From positions 62,001 to 126,000 of the forward strand of contig JAJEBK010000032.1 in the NCBI GenBank assembly GCA_022823945.1: 64,000 nucleotides of DNA, given 5' to 3'. The notes below the pieces were generated by a model. The model did no database searches, was not told the origin of the DNA, and saw only the letters and a program-made list of their open reading frames with translations. Of the stretch, positions 55,388-63,703 are shown piece by piece. Numbering within the stretch: the first letter of the stretch is position 1; each line of letters begins with the position of its first letter. This DNA is from Anaerolineae bacterium (GTDB taxonomy: Bacteria > Chloroflexota > Anaerolineae > Aggregatilineales > Phototrophicaceae). A program made the translations under genes and the position numbers.

Positions 55388-55390
55388 GGC

Positions 55391-55669
55391 TCAGCGTCGC
55401 GTCACCGGCGTTGACGGCCGCGAGGTTACGATGTGCGCGAAGAATAGCAGCGCGAATGCGGCCACAGTCGCCGGCAGCAGGTGGATTGTGCCGATGCGCA
55501 AGTTGTCAAGAGAGAGGCTGTCGCCGATATATTGTCCCAGCAAAAATCCAACCCAGCTGGTGACGACAAAGAGCACCAGCCGGCGCGCGTCGCCGCCCGT
55601 CAAGACATAGAAGGCCAGCCCATACATGGTGGCAATGATACAAGCAAATGCGAATACGGGGTTGGGCAT
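55391..55669 (-). CDS. Small three-helix membrane protein, 92 aa
   Basis: A 92-residue protein with three predicted membrane helices (about 5-23, 30-48 and 63-82). The start ATG 55669 opens a minus-strand set of three small membrane genes. A TACACT element at 55712-55717 could be its -10. Divergent from the SRPBCC gene. No family recognised. Confidence 0.6.
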   Translation of the reverse strand: MPNPVFAFACIIATMYGLAFYVLTGGDARRLVLFVVTSWVGFLLGQYIGDSLSLDNLRIGTIHLLPATVAAFALLFFAHIVTSRPSTPVTRR

Positions 55670-55756
55670 GCTGGTTGCACTTCGCGCGTCAATTGGTAAA
55701 ATCGTAAATAGTGTAGCATAGAATCAGGTGTTAGTCATACTGCAGCGGTTCTGCCC

Positions 55757-56896
55757 ATGAACCTCATCGATCTGGAGATTTTGATCCCGGCTTCGCCCGA
55801 GTTTATCTGGCGCTTCCTGGGCGATCTGCAGCAGATCCCCCGCTGGCAAAAGGGCGCGGAGACCATCACATTCTTGTCGACGCAACATGAGGGACGAGGC
55901 ACGCGTTGGCGTCAGTCGATGAGCAGCGGGCCCGACCAGGTTGTCGAGGTGAGCGCCTGGTACGAAACCCTCGGATACACCTACCAGGTGGTCGCTGGCG
56001 CGGCATATAACAAGAACCAGGGTCAGATCAAGCTGCGCGAAGTGCCCGAAGGCACCCTGGTTCGTTGGACATTCCAATACGAGCCGGGCGGCGTGCTGGG
56101 CGGATTGCGCAATGCAGTCGGATTGAAGGGCAATGTGAGCAGTCAGATCCAGACCAGCCTGCGCAACCTGCACCAGTTGATCAGTCAGCAGTCGGGCGGC
56201 ATCTCCACGCACGAAGCCAAAGCGACCATGCAAGAAGCCCCCGATGTCAGCGCGCGCTCCAGTTATGAGCCGCGACATCCCTCATCGTATCGGGATTCAT
56301 TGCAAGAAGATGCGTCTACCGAAGTCTTTAGCGTGGATGGCGATGCGAATCCCTTTGCTTTTGATTACGATATGGTGCCCATCCCAGCCAGTGAAGATGG
56401 CGATACCAAACCGAATCCGGTCGCGCTGGCGGGTTTCAGCAGCCTGGCCGACGAGGTGACGCTGGACGATACGCAGCCGATGGATATCGCTGTGCCAGCC
56501 ACCGATGCAAGGCCGATTGTCGCTGAGAAAGCGCCGCGCCAACCCGCGCAAGAGCCACCTGCAGCAAAGCCCGCGCCTCGTCAGCCTGTTCAAGAGCCGC
56601 CGGCGGTAGCGCTGCCAACACGCCGCAAAGGCATTGATGCCGCCAACATGAGCGTCTTCGAGATCTTCGGCTTACAGAGGCCCAGCAAAGCGCTGCTGGG
56701 CTCCGAGCCGACAGCGCAAGCCGCAGAAAACGATGCCAAGCGCAGGGATGATGAAGCGCCGCAACTTCCCATTGACGAAATCGTCGCCAAAACCCCAAAT
56801 GCCGAGCCGCAGACGGAATCGAAGAGCAACTGGCGCGCTGTGACTGGTGCCCGCCGAGCCGCCCGCCGCCGCGCTATCCGTATGCGTCCTCAATAA
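55757..56896 (+). CDS. SRPBCC-family protein with long disordered tail
   Basis: A 379-residue protein. Residues 1-147 form a START/SRPBCC helix-grip domain (LEILIPASPEFIWRFLGDLQQIPRWQKGAE, then TRWRQSMSS and EGTLVRWTFQYEPGG), which usually binds a hydrophobic ligand. The remaining ~230 residues are Pro-, Glu- and Ala-rich with a repeated RQPxQEPPA motif and look disordered, with a basic end (RRAARRRAIRMRPQ). No partner is obvious. The tRNA-His gene follows on the other strand. Confidence 0.75.
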   Translation: MNLIDLEILIPASPEFIWRFLGDLQQIPRWQKGAETITFLSTQHEGRGTRWRQSMSSGPDQVVEVSAWYETLGYTYQVVAGAAYNKNQGQIKLREVPEGTLVRWTFQYEPGGVLGGLRNAVGLKGNVSSQIQTSLRNLHQLISQQSGGISTHEAKATMQEAPDVSARSSYEPRHPSSYRDSLQEDASTEVFSVDGDANPFAFDYDMVPIPASEDGDTKPNPVALAGFSSLADEVTLDDTQPMDIAVPATDARPIVAEKAPRQPAQEPPAAKPAPRQPVQEPPAVALPTRRKGIDAANMSVFEIFGLQRPSKALLGSEPTAQAAENDAKRRDDEAPQLPIDEIVAKTPNAEPQTESKSNWRAVTGARRAARRRAIRMRPQ

Positions 56897-56913
56897 GCCG
56901 AGCCGCCACAAAT

Positions 56914-56938
56914 AAAAAACGCCCACGCGAGGCGGACG
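56914..56938 (-). terminator. Rho-independent terminator after tRNA-His
   Basis: On the minus strand a seven-base-pair stem (56938-56932 with 56926-56920, two G-U pairs) and a five-base loop are followed by six T (56919-56914). It begins seven bases after the tRNA 3' end. Confidence 0.85.
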
Positions 56939-56944
56939 CTGCTG

Positions 56945-57017
56945 GGTGGATGAAGGGACTTGAACCCTCAACCGCCTGAACCACAATCAGGTGCTCTGCC
57001 GTTGAGCTACATCCACC
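56945..57017 (-). tRNA. tRNA-His (GTG anticodon)
   Basis: A complete cloverleaf on the minus strand. The acceptor stem GTGGATG pairs with CATCCAC and an extra encoded G at position -1 faces C73, the tRNA-His identity pair. The D-arm starts TAGCTC, the anticodon loop is TTGTGGT and the T-arm contains GGTTCAAGTCC. The terminal CCA is not fully encoded (C73 is followed by CA), so it would be completed enzymatically. A terminator follows directly. Confidence 0.96.
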
Positions 57018-57035
57018 ATATTCACCAGTATATTA

Positions 57036-57710
57036 TCAGCTTTGCGGCGCAAAATCCAGTGTGGGCTTGTGCGGTTTTGTCAAAATGATCAATTGCGCCG
57101 AACTGCCAGCCAACTGAACGACAGGCGCTTCTGCCATCAGCCCTGCTTCGCCGAAGTAGCTGCGCAAGTCGCTGCCGACGGGGAGTTGGCGAGCCTGCCC
57201 GGTCAACCAATACAAGCAACGAATCAGGCTGCGCAGCGGTCCGCGTCCATCCAGTTCTCCAGCCAGGACGATACACACAGGAGCGCCGGGCTGCAAGATG
57301 CGCTGCAACTCGTCAAGCGTCTGGTGGTGGAAGATGAAGGCGGTGGGAAAGGTGCACACAACCGCCGCTACCTTTTCGGCTGGCAGGGGCAAGCGGGTGG
57401 CATGGCCACGCAGGAAATTGCCTCTCAGGCCGACGCGCCGCAGTTTTTTCTGCGCCAGTTTGTTCATATTTGGCGACAAATCCAGCGCCAGGCTGTGATA
57501 GCCAGCATAGTGCAAGTCGATTTGCATATCGCCTGTGCCATGCGCCAACTCCAGCACAAGGCCAGCATCGGGCGGCGGCAAGAACCGCATCGCGCTGCGC
57601 TGCCAAGCCCGCCAGTGTCCCAGCGAAACTGCCCGGCTGACATGATCGTAGGTGAAGGCGCATTGGTTGTAAAGCAAGTGAAAGCCGAAACGCCAAAGCC
57701 TGTTCAACAT
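57036..57710 (-). CDS. SAM-dependent methyltransferase, class I
   Basis: A 224-residue methyltransferase. Motif I reads VLELAHGTGDMQIDL near residues 52-66, followed by an acidic strand end SLALDLSPNM and motif IV-like VAAVVCTFPTAF. The N-terminal LYNQCAFTYDHVSRAVS resembles UbiE/COQ5-like small-molecule methyltransferases. The substrate is unknown. It overlaps the preceding GDPD gene by seven bases and is separated by 18 bases from the tRNA-His start, so read-through could join them. Confidence 0.85.
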   Translation of the reverse strand: MLNRLWRFGFHLLYNQCAFTYDHVSRAVSLGHWRAWQRSAMRFLPPPDAGLVLELAHGTGDMQIDLHYAGYHSLALDLSPNMNKLAQKKLRRVGLRGNFLRGHATRLPLPAEKVAAVVCTFPTAFIFHHQTLDELQRILQPGAPVCIVLAGELDGRGPLRSLIRCLYWLTGQARQLPVGSDLRSYFGEAGLMAEAPVVQLAGSSAQLIILTKPHKPTLDFAPQS

Positions 57711-58450
57711 GGCGCAAGCGCTGCCAGGATCGCCGCGGGGTGATCGGTGATGAGGCCGTTGACGCCCAGCGCCCGCAAATGGCAGGCGCGCAGGGGATCG
57801 TTGACTGTCCAGACAGTAACCAGGCAGCCCGATGCACGCGCTTGCTGCATGAAATCCGCATCGACTCGTTCATGCCACGGGTGCAGAGCAGCGCAGAAAT
57901 TCGCCATATCAGCGAGCTGCGACTGGCTTGCAAATCCGAATAAGTAGCCCAGCGATACATTGATCAGTGGGCGCAGGCGGCGCAGAACATCCGCGTCAAA
58001 AGACGAAACCAGTACGCGCGATTCCATTTGGTGGTGGCGTATGCAGTCGGCGACCGCATTTTCAATGCCCGGCGCGGCGGACTTGATTTCCACATTGACA
58101 AACAATCCCTGCCCGACAGTTGCCAAGACTTCGTCCAGTGTGGGGATGCGCTCGCTTGCGAATTGGGGCGAAAACCAGGTGCCGGCATCCAGTTTTTTGA
58201 GTTGCGCCAGGCTCATCTCTGCCACAGCGCCCTGTCCATCGGTGGTGGCATCGACAGTCGCGTCATGAATCACCGCCAGCTGACGATCGCGCGTCAAATG
58301 CACATCCAGCTCGATGCCGTGCGCGCCTTGTTTCGCCGCCAGTTCAAATGCCGCCAGCGTGTTTTGTGGCGCGCAAGCAGAAGCGCCGCGATGCGCAAAC
58401 ACGCATGTCTCGTTCGATTTCAGCGCATCCAGCAGCCTGCCAACGAGCAT
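57704..58450 (-). CDS. Glycerophosphodiester phosphodiesterase
   Basis: A 248-residue GDPD-family TIM barrel. The catalytic motifs are intact: FAHRGASACAPQNTLAAF near residue 18-35, then HGIELDVHLTRDRQLAVIHDATVDATT, which supplies the Glu-Asp metal site and second His. No signal peptide is seen, so it acts in the cytoplasm, hydrolysing glycerophosphodiesters to glycerol-3-phosphate. It is eight bases downstream of the Rieske gene and could extend the SUF transcript. Confidence 0.92.
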   Translation of the reverse strand: MLVGRLLDALKSNETCVFAHRGASACAPQNTLAAFELAAKQGAHGIELDVHLTRDRQLAVIHDATVDATTDGQGAVAEMSLAQLKKLDAGTWFSPQFASERIPTLDEVLATVGQGLFVNVEIKSAAPGIENAVADCIRHHQMESRVLVSSFDADVLRRLRPLINVSLGYLFGFASQSQLADMANFCAALHPWHERVDADFMQQARASGCLVTVWTVNDPLRACHLRALGVNGLITDHPAAILAALAPC

Positions 58451-58458
58451 GGCTGTCG

Positions 58459-58785
58459 CTAGACAAAAATCTCTATGTTGGCGTCTTGGATGCGCGCTTC
58501 ATACCAAGGCACATCAATTTCGGCGGGGCTGCGCGTGGCTGCCCCACTGCGAATGTCAAATCGGCCGCCATGCCGTGGGCATTCAATTTCGTAGCCGGCT
58601 AGTTTGCTGGGCTGGTCGGCGTGGTCGAAAGCGAGCGCATTGCCATCGTGCGTGCACAGGTCTTCGATGGCATAGATCTTGCCGCCGACATTGAATACGG
58701 CTATCCAGCGGTTGTCGACGCCGAATACCTCGCGCTGGCCCGGAGCAATCTCACTTGCCGCGCAAACTGGAATCCATTTCTTCAT
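58459..58785 (-). CDS. Rieske [2Fe-2S] ferredoxin-like protein
   Basis: A 108-residue Rieske protein similar to the ferredoxin component of non-haem dioxygenases. The cluster ligands are Cys44 and His46 (LCTHDGNAL) and Cys69 and His72 (ECPRHGGRF). It is the last gene of the suf operon and starts at the stop of sufU (TGATG, one-base overlap). ATG 58785 gives a normal domain; the frame upstream is antisense to nothing but is not homologous. A role as electron donor or cluster acceptor in Fe-S assembly is plausible. Confidence 0.9.
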   Translation of the reverse strand: MKKWIPVCAASEIAPGQREVFGVDNRWIAVFNVGGKIYAIEDLCTHDGNALAFDHADQPSKLAGYEIECPRHGGRFDIRSGAATRSPAEIDVPWYEARIQDANIEIFV

Positions 58786-59198
58786 CAGCCGTCCTCGACC
58801 AACGCCCATTCTTCGCGGCCGGCCGAGCCATACGCGCCCACCACCAGCACCTTCAGCGGCAGCAAGGCGCACTTGACCCGGTTGATGCTCAAGGGCAAGC
58901 CAATCATGTCCAGCAGCAGCTGCTTGTCAATGCACCGCGCCTCGTCCAGCGGCATACCCAGCAGTTCTTCGCCAAACATGGAAGCGGATGCCAGGCAGAT
59001 CGCGCAACCTTCGCCATCCCAACCGACCGCCGTGATGCAACCCGACTCGTCCAGCCTCAGCGTCAGACGCAGCCGGTCGCCACACATCGGGTTTGCTTCT
59101 TCGTGGTCGAAGTCGTTGGGCTGGAGCAGCCCCCAACTGCGCCGGTTACGGGCGTGGTCGAGGATGAGTTCGCGAGCCAGGTCGTCCACAGCGCTCAA
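58785..59198 (-). CDS. sufU: SufU-type Fe-S assembly scaffold / sulfur-transfer protein
   Basis: A 137-residue SufU/IscU-like protein. Ligand residues Cys39 and Asp41 (NPMCGDRL), Cys65 (GEGCAICLAS) and Cys110 (KCALLPL) match SufU, which accepts persulfide sulfur from SufS through zinc-ligand swapping. TTG 59198 overlaps the sufD stop in TTGA; a GTG nine bases further is an alternative. The matching sufS is not in the operon. Confidence 0.9.
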   Translation of the reverse strand: MSAVDDLARELILDHARNRRSWGLLQPNDFDHEEANPMCGDRLRLTLRLDESGCITAVGWDGEGCAICLASASMFGEELLGMPLDEARCIDKQLLLDMIGLPLSINRVKCALLPLKVLVVGAYGSAGREEWALVEDG

Positions 59199-60529
59199 CC
59201 GATAATTTTGGCTTCGATCTCGTCCATCAGGCGCTGGCGGACGCGCTCGAATGGCACGCGCTGCAGCAGTTCGTCGAAGAAACCTTCGATAATCATCAAC
59301 TGGGCTTGCGGACGGGTAATGCCGCGGCTCATCAGATAATAGATGGGCTCATCTTCCAATGTGCCAAAGGTGGCGGCGTGCGAACAAGCCACATCATCGG
59401 CTTCAATTTCCAAGCCCGGGATGCTGTCCATACGCGCGCTGTCGCTGAGCATGAGGTTGCGGCAAACTTGGTAGCCGTCAATGCGCTGCATCTGCGGCAG
59501 CGACTTGATCATGCCTTGCCAGAGTGTGCGGGCATTGTCGCGGGCTGCGCCTTTGAATAGTAGGTCGGTATTGGTCAGCGGCGCATTGTGATTTTGCTGC
59601 GTATCCAGGTCGAAGAATTGATCGTGATCGGCGAAGAAGAAGCCGCTGACACGGGCATTCGCGCCCGCGCCCATCGCATCCACCTCGATGAAGGCTTTGG
59701 TCAGGCGGCTGCCCATCACGCCATTCACCCAATCCAACTGGGCATCGCGCCCGACTATGCCGCGCTGATGGCTGAATTCGAAGGTCTCGCGATTCCAATC
59801 TTGCAGCGATACATAGCGCAAGTTACCCGCAGCGCCGACGATAAGTTCGGTCGCGCCGATGTAGGCTGATTGGCTCGCCTGGTCAGCGCTGGCATATTCG
59901 ACCTGCATGGTGGCTTGGGCATTGTCTTCCAGCACGACCAGCACATGACCCAGCGCCGTGCCCGCCGATGTATTGAAGCAGACAACATGCAGCGGCAGCT
60001 CGGCGACGATGTTGCGCGGCACATGCACAAAGACGCCATAATCCCACAGCGCCGCGTGCAATGCCGCGAACTTGCCATCGGCTGGCTGCACAGCCTGTGT
60101 CATCAGATGCTGCTTGACCAAGGCTTCGTGGTCGCTTATTGCGCTGCGCAAGTCTGTGAATACCACGCCTTGCCGCGCCAAAGCGTCCGCCAGCTGATAA
60201 TGCACAACCGCCCCATCGACAAACACCAGCAAACCGCCTTGTTCATCGCCAGTCAGCGGCTCGAGGTTTTTGGCTGGCACGGCAGTGGCTGTCGCGCCAT
60301 TGGCGTTTACCATGCGCTCGGCTTCATCCCAGCGTATGTGCCGATAATCGGTGCGCCGCCATTCTTCTTCCAGGTAGGGCATTGGCGTCGATTCGTAAGT
60401 TTGCCACGCTTCCAGCCGCCGTTCGCGCAGCCAGGCTGGCTCTTCGTTGGTTTTGCTGAGCGCCTCGACCTGCGCGCGCGAATAATTGGGCGCTTGTGGG
60501 GTGGACGAACGCCTGCGTACAACTGCCAC
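59195..60529 (-). CDS. sufD: Fe-S cluster assembly protein SufD
   Basis: A 444-residue subunit of the SufBC2D scaffold, with the right-handed beta helix shared with SufB. Recognised by VHVPRNIVAELPLHVVCFNTS, then HYRHIQWSEAER-like N-terminal DYRHIRWDEAER, QNHNAPLTNTDLLFKGAARDNARTLWQGMIK, and the SufB/D-family ending ADDVACSHAATFGTLEDEPIYYLMSRGI. The His near residue 374 matches the Fe-S site of SufD. Follows sufB by 33 bases. Confidence 0.93.
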   Translation of the reverse strand: MAVVRRRSSTPQAPNYSRAQVEALSKTNEEPAWLRERRLEAWQTYESTPMPYLEEEWRRTDYRHIRWDEAERMVNANGATATAVPAKNLEPLTGDEQGGLLVFVDGAVVHYQLADALARQGVVFTDLRSAISDHEALVKQHLMTQAVQPADGKFAALHAALWDYGVFVHVPRNIVAELPLHVVCFNTSAGTALGHVLVVLEDNAQATMQVEYASADQASQSAYIGATELIVGAAGNLRYVSLQDWNRETFEFSHQRGIVGRDAQLDWVNGVMGSRLTKAFIEVDAMGAGANARVSGFFFADHDQFFDLDTQQNHNAPLTNTDLLFKGAARDNARTLWQGMIKSLPQMQRIDGYQVCRNLMLSDSARMDSIPGLEIEADDVACSHAATFGTLEDEPIYYLMSRGITRPQAQLMIIEGFFDELLQRVPFERVRQRLMDEIEAKIIG

Positions 60530-60562
60530 TAGTGTTCTCCTGTGTTTGCTTTGATAGCCCGA

Positions 60563-62011
60563 CTAACCAATCGAGCCTTCCAGCTGGATTTGGATCAAGC
60601 GATTCAACTCCAGCGCGTATTCCATGGGCAACTCCTTGACGAGTGGCTCCAGGAAGCCATTTACGATCATGGCATTGGCTTCGTCTTCGCCGATGCCGCG
60701 GCTCATCAGATAAAATAGCTGGTCTTCGCCGACCTTGCTGACGGATGCTTCGTGCCCCATGGTGACATCTTTAGCATCGATTTCGATGGTCGGGTAGGTA
60801 TCAGAGCGGCTGAAATCGTCCAGCAGCAGGGCATCACAAACGACATTGCTTTTGCTGCTGGTCGCGGCTTCATCAATTTTCAGCAACCCGCGATAGCTGG
60901 CACGTCCACCATCTTTGCTGATGGACTTGCTGATGATTTGGCTGGTGGTATTGGGCGCGAGGTGAGTGATCTTTGCGCCGGCATCCTGGTGCTGCCCATT
61001 GCCAGCAAAGGCGATCGAGAGCACTTCACCATGCGCGCCATCGCCACGCAAGATCACAGCCGGGTATTTCATGGTCAGGCGGCTGCCCAAATTGCCATCG
61101 ACCCACTCCATGGTGGCGTCTTTTTCGGCGACAGCGCGCTTGGTGACCAGGTTGTAGACATTGTTCGACCAATTCTGAATGGTGGTATACCGGCAACGTC
61201 CACCCTTCTTGACGATGATTTCAACCACGGCGCTGTGCAGGCTGTCGCTGCTATAGATGGGCGCGGTGCAGCCTTCGACATAGTGCACATACGCGCCTTC
61301 GTCCACGATGATCAAGGTGCGCTCAAATTGCCCCATATTCTGCGTATTGATGCGGAAGTAGGCTTGCAGCGGCATCTCGACCTGGACGCCGGGCGGGACA
61401 TAAATGAAGCTGCCGCCAGACCACACCGCCGTATTCAACGCGGCGAACTTGTTGTCGTTGGAGGGGATGACCGTACCGAAATACTCCTGGACGATGTCTG
61501 GATATTCGCGCAAGCCCGAGTCCATATCCAGGAAGATGACGCCCTGCTCTTCCAGATTTTCCTGGATTTTGTGGTAGACCGATTCGCTGTCGTACTGCGC
61601 GCTGACCCCATGCAGAAATTTCTGTTCCGCCTCGGGGATGCCCAGCTTGTCAAAGGTTTCCTTGATTTCGGCGGGAACTTCGTCCCAGTCCTGCTCGGTC
61701 TTGTCGGTGGCGCGCACATAATAATAGATGTCGTCATAGTCGATCTGGTTGAGATCGCCACCCCATTGCGGCGTCGGCTTGTCCAAGAAGATCTGGTAGG
61801 CCTCGACGCGCCGGTCGGTCATCCATTGCGGCTCGTCTTTCATCGCGCTGATCTGCCGGACGATCGTTTCGTTCACGCCTTTTTGGCTCTTGAAAGCGTA
61901 ATCGACATCGTCATCATGGAAGCCGTATTTTTCGGCATAGCTCAAGCCGACATCTTTCAGGGCTTCTTCTTCGTGCGTTAGCTGTTTCTCGCTCTGGACT
62001 ACATCAATCAT
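60563..62011 (-). CDS. sufB: Fe-S cluster assembly protein SufB
   Basis: A 482-residue core scaffold subunit. Features include [69 protein letters not shown] (the Cys of the sulfur-transfer path), and the C-terminal [24 protein letters not shown] 62011 is preferred over TTG 62032 because GGAG lies upstream at the right distance, and the protein then starts [10 protein letters not shown]. Confidence 0.95.
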   Translation of the reverse strand: MIDVVQSEKQLTHEEEALKDVGLSYAEKYGFHDDDVDYAFKSQKGVNETIVRQISAMKDEPQWMTDRRVEAYQIFLDKPTPQWGGDLNQIDYDDIYYYVRATDKTEQDWDEVPAEIKETFDKLGIPEAEQKFLHGVSAQYDSESVYHKIQENLEEQGVIFLDMDSGLREYPDIVQEYFGTVIPSNDNKFAALNTAVWSGGSFIYVPPGVQVEMPLQAYFRINTQNMGQFERTLIIVDEGAYVHYVEGCTAPIYSSDSLHSAVVEIIVKKGGRCRYTTIQNWSNNVYNLVTKRAVAEKDATMEWVDGNLGSRLTMKYPAVILRGDGAHGEVLSIAFAGNGQHQDAGAKITHLAPNTTSQIISKSISKDGGRASYRGLLKIDEAATSSKSNVVCDALLLDDFSRSDTYPTIEIDAKDVTMGHEASVSKVGEDQLFYLMSRGIGEDEANAMIVNGFLEPLVKELPMEYALELNRLIQIQLEGSIG

Positions 62012-62036
62012 GTCGCTCTCCGTTGCAGGCAAGTTG

Positions 62037-62225
62037 TCACTGCATTAGGTGGACTAGAAGCGCCGCCATTGCCAATTGTGTACTAAGCAAAAACCCGATG
62101 ACGGCCAACTGCGTGGCGACTAACCACTTGATTAGGCGCGTTTCCAACTGGGCAAGGTCGGTTCTGGATGTCAAGTTTTCCTGCTTGGCCTCGACCGCTG
62201 TGAGTCGTCTGTCCAGCGCCAGCAT
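62037..62225 (-). pseudogene. Small coiled-coil membrane protein, possibly frameshifted at its start
   Basis: A 62-residue reading frame between sufC and sufB: a coiled-coil half (LDRRLTAVEAKQENLTSRTDLAQLETRLIKWLV) followed by one membrane helix, resembling small CCDC90/DUF1640-type proteins. A perfect GGAGGAGG at 62261-62254 points to an ATG at 62251 that is in a different frame; that frame encodes METNLENLP and runs out of register. One base insertion or two-base deletion would join them. It may be a one-base loss, a sequencing error, or translation may begin at 62225. Confidence 0.55.
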
Positions 62226-62263
62226 GGCAGGTTTTCCAGGTTGGTTTCCATCGCCTCCTCCAA

Positions 62264-63055
62264 CTAGGCAGGCGTCTGCTCAAGCGCGCCATGCTCCTCG
62301 CGGATCCACTCGTAGCCCTTTTCTTCGAGCGCCAGCGCCAACTCTGGCCCGCCACTTTGCACGATGCGTCCGGCGAACATCACATGCACACGATCTGGCT
62401 TGATGTAATTGAGCATGCGCTGATAGTGGGTGATGACCAGCGCGCCCATTTCGGGTCCCGTCAGCGAGTTGACGCCATCGGCAACGATGCGCAGGGCGTC
62501 GATATCCAGCCCGGAGTCGGTTTCGTCCAGCACGGCGATGCGCGGCTCCAGCACAGCCATTTGCAAGACCTCGGCCCGTTTCTTTTCGCCACCGCTGAAG
62601 CCTTCGTTCAAATAGCGTCCGGCGAAGGCATGGTCGATATGCAGCTGCGACATCTTCTGGCGCATCATGCGGGCGAAGCGCGGGATGGGGATGCCTTTGC
62701 TTTCGGGGTCGTCGGCTTTCATGCGCGCGTTGATGGCATGGCGCAAGAAATTGCCCAAGGTTACGCCGGGGATGGCCACAGGATATTGGAAAGCCAAAAA
62801 CAAGCCAGCCCGGCTGCGTTCGTCCGGCTCCATCTCCAGCACATCTTCGCCATCCAACAGCACCTCGCCAGCAGTAACTTCGTAGGCAGGATTGCCCATC
62901 AGCACATTCGCCAGTGTGCTCTTGCCCGATCCGTTGGGACCCATCAACGCGTGGATCTCGCCCTGTCGCACAATCAGGTCCACACCACGCAGAATCGGAC
63001 TTTCGTCGCCATCTACGCAGGCATGCAGGTCGCGTATCTCCAGTGTTACACCCAT
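62264..63055 (-). CDS. sufC: Fe-S cluster assembly ATPase SufC
   Basis: A 263-residue ABC-type ATPase that powers the SufBCD scaffold. Walker A GPNGSGKST is at about residues 39-47, the Q-loop LFLAFQYPVAIPGVTLGNFLRHA at about 84-106, the signature NEGFSGGEKKRAEV, and Walker B IAVLDETDSGLDIDAL. VITHYQRMLNYIKPDRVHVMF is the Suf-specific C-terminal segment. First gene of the operon; GAGAGGAG lies upstream, and a palindromic operator candidate precedes it. Confidence 0.95.
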   Translation of the reverse strand: MGVTLEIRDLHACVDGDESPILRGVDLIVRQGEIHALMGPNGSGKSTLANVLMGNPAYEVTAGEVLLDGEDVLEMEPDERSRAGLFLAFQYPVAIPGVTLGNFLRHAINARMKADDPESKGIPIPRFARMMRQKMSQLHIDHAFAGRYLNEGFSGGEKKRAEVLQMAVLEPRIAVLDETDSGLDIDALRIVADGVNSLTGPEMGALVITHYQRMLNYIKPDRVHVMFAGRIVQSGGPELALALEEKGYEWIREEHGALEQTPA

Positions 63056-63090
63056 TCGCGGCAGTTCTCCTCTCGCAAGGGGGATTTAAT

Positions 63091-63117
63091 GTCGGTTAAA
63101 TTGACTTTGTAACCGAC
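63091..63117 (-). promoter_or_regulatory. Perfect 8+8 bp inverted repeat, candidate operator of the suf operon
   Basis: GTCGGTTA (63091-63098) and TAACCGAC (63110-63117) are exact inverted repeats separated by 11 bases, 36 bases before the sufC start. A weak minus-strand promoter overlaps it: TTACAA inside the repeat and TTAAAT after 17 bases. The geometry suits a dimeric regulator, for example an Fe-S-sensing repressor, controlling sufCBD-sufU-Rieske. No regulator gene lies next to it in the window. Confidence 0.55.
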
Positions 63118-63179
63118 CACAATTCTCATGCAGTGTAGCAGCGCGGCGGCGCATTGTCAATACGAGGGTGCGCAGCTTT

Positions 63180-63293
63180 TCCCCCATCCCAAACCCCTCA
63201 GCCAAGATGAGGGAGGGGCTCATTTGCTTCAATCTCGGATCGCTTAGCTCCCCTTCCCTCGTTCTGGGGGAAGGGGCCGGGGGTTGGGGGCTT
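63180..63293. repeat. G/C-rich palindromic intergenic element between sufC and sufT
   Basis: Two hairpins follow each other. The first has CCCTCA (63195-63200) against TGAGGG (63208-63213). The second has an 11-bp stem (63250-63260 with 63266-63276) and a five-base loop. They sit in a C-rich then G-rich context whose outer flanks also partly pair. There is no open reading frame of note here. It looks like a dispersed repetitive extragenic palindrome. The rest of the 347-base gap holds only the suf operator and the sufT leader. Confidence 0.55.
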
Positions 63294-63402
63294 GAACATC
63301 GTATCCACACAAATTGACTCTCCTCCGCAGACGGCAAATTGACAAGGGCGCGGGGCTGCATTATGCTAGGCGCAATCCAGCAGCGACAAAGAGGGCGGGC
63401 AA

Positions 63403-63699
63403 ATGACAGACAAGGAAGCGGGACTGTACGAAGCGATGCGGGCGGTGATCGACCCCGAGATCGGCATGAACATCATCGAGCTGGGCTTGGTGCGCGGCGT
63501 GGAATTTGATGACGAAAGCGCCCATGTCAATATGATCATGACGACGCCTTTCTGTCCGTATGCCCCGCAACTGCTGGAGCAGACCCGCCGCACCGCGCAA
63601 GAATTCCTGGGTGTGCCCACGACAATCGAGATGGGCATGGAAATGTGGGACCCCAGCATGATGGAAGAAGGCGCTGCCAGCGACTGGGGACTCTTCTAG
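63403..63699 (+). CDS. SufT-like metal-sulfur cluster maturation protein (DUF59)
   Basis: A 98-residue MIP18/DUF59 protein: RAVIDPEIGMNIIELGLVRGVE and TTPFCPYAPQLLEQ carry the family's conserved DPE and Cys positions. Members help deliver Fe-S clusters to target proteins. It diverges from the suf operon across a 347-base gap and may belong to the same regulon, though this is only positional. The ATG is preceded by GGGCAA without a strong ribosome site. Confidence 0.9.
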   Translation: MTDKEAGLYEAMRAVIDPEIGMNIIELGLVRGVEFDDESAHVNMIMTTPFCPYAPQLLEQTRRTAQEFLGVPTTIEMGMEMWDPSMMEEGAASDWGLF

Positions 63700-63703
63700 C
63701 GCG

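Noticed and set aside
60752-61981. A 409-codon plus-strand open frame antisense to sufB
   Set aside because: Shadow of sufB produced by codon bias at G/C-rich third positions; no recognisable protein.
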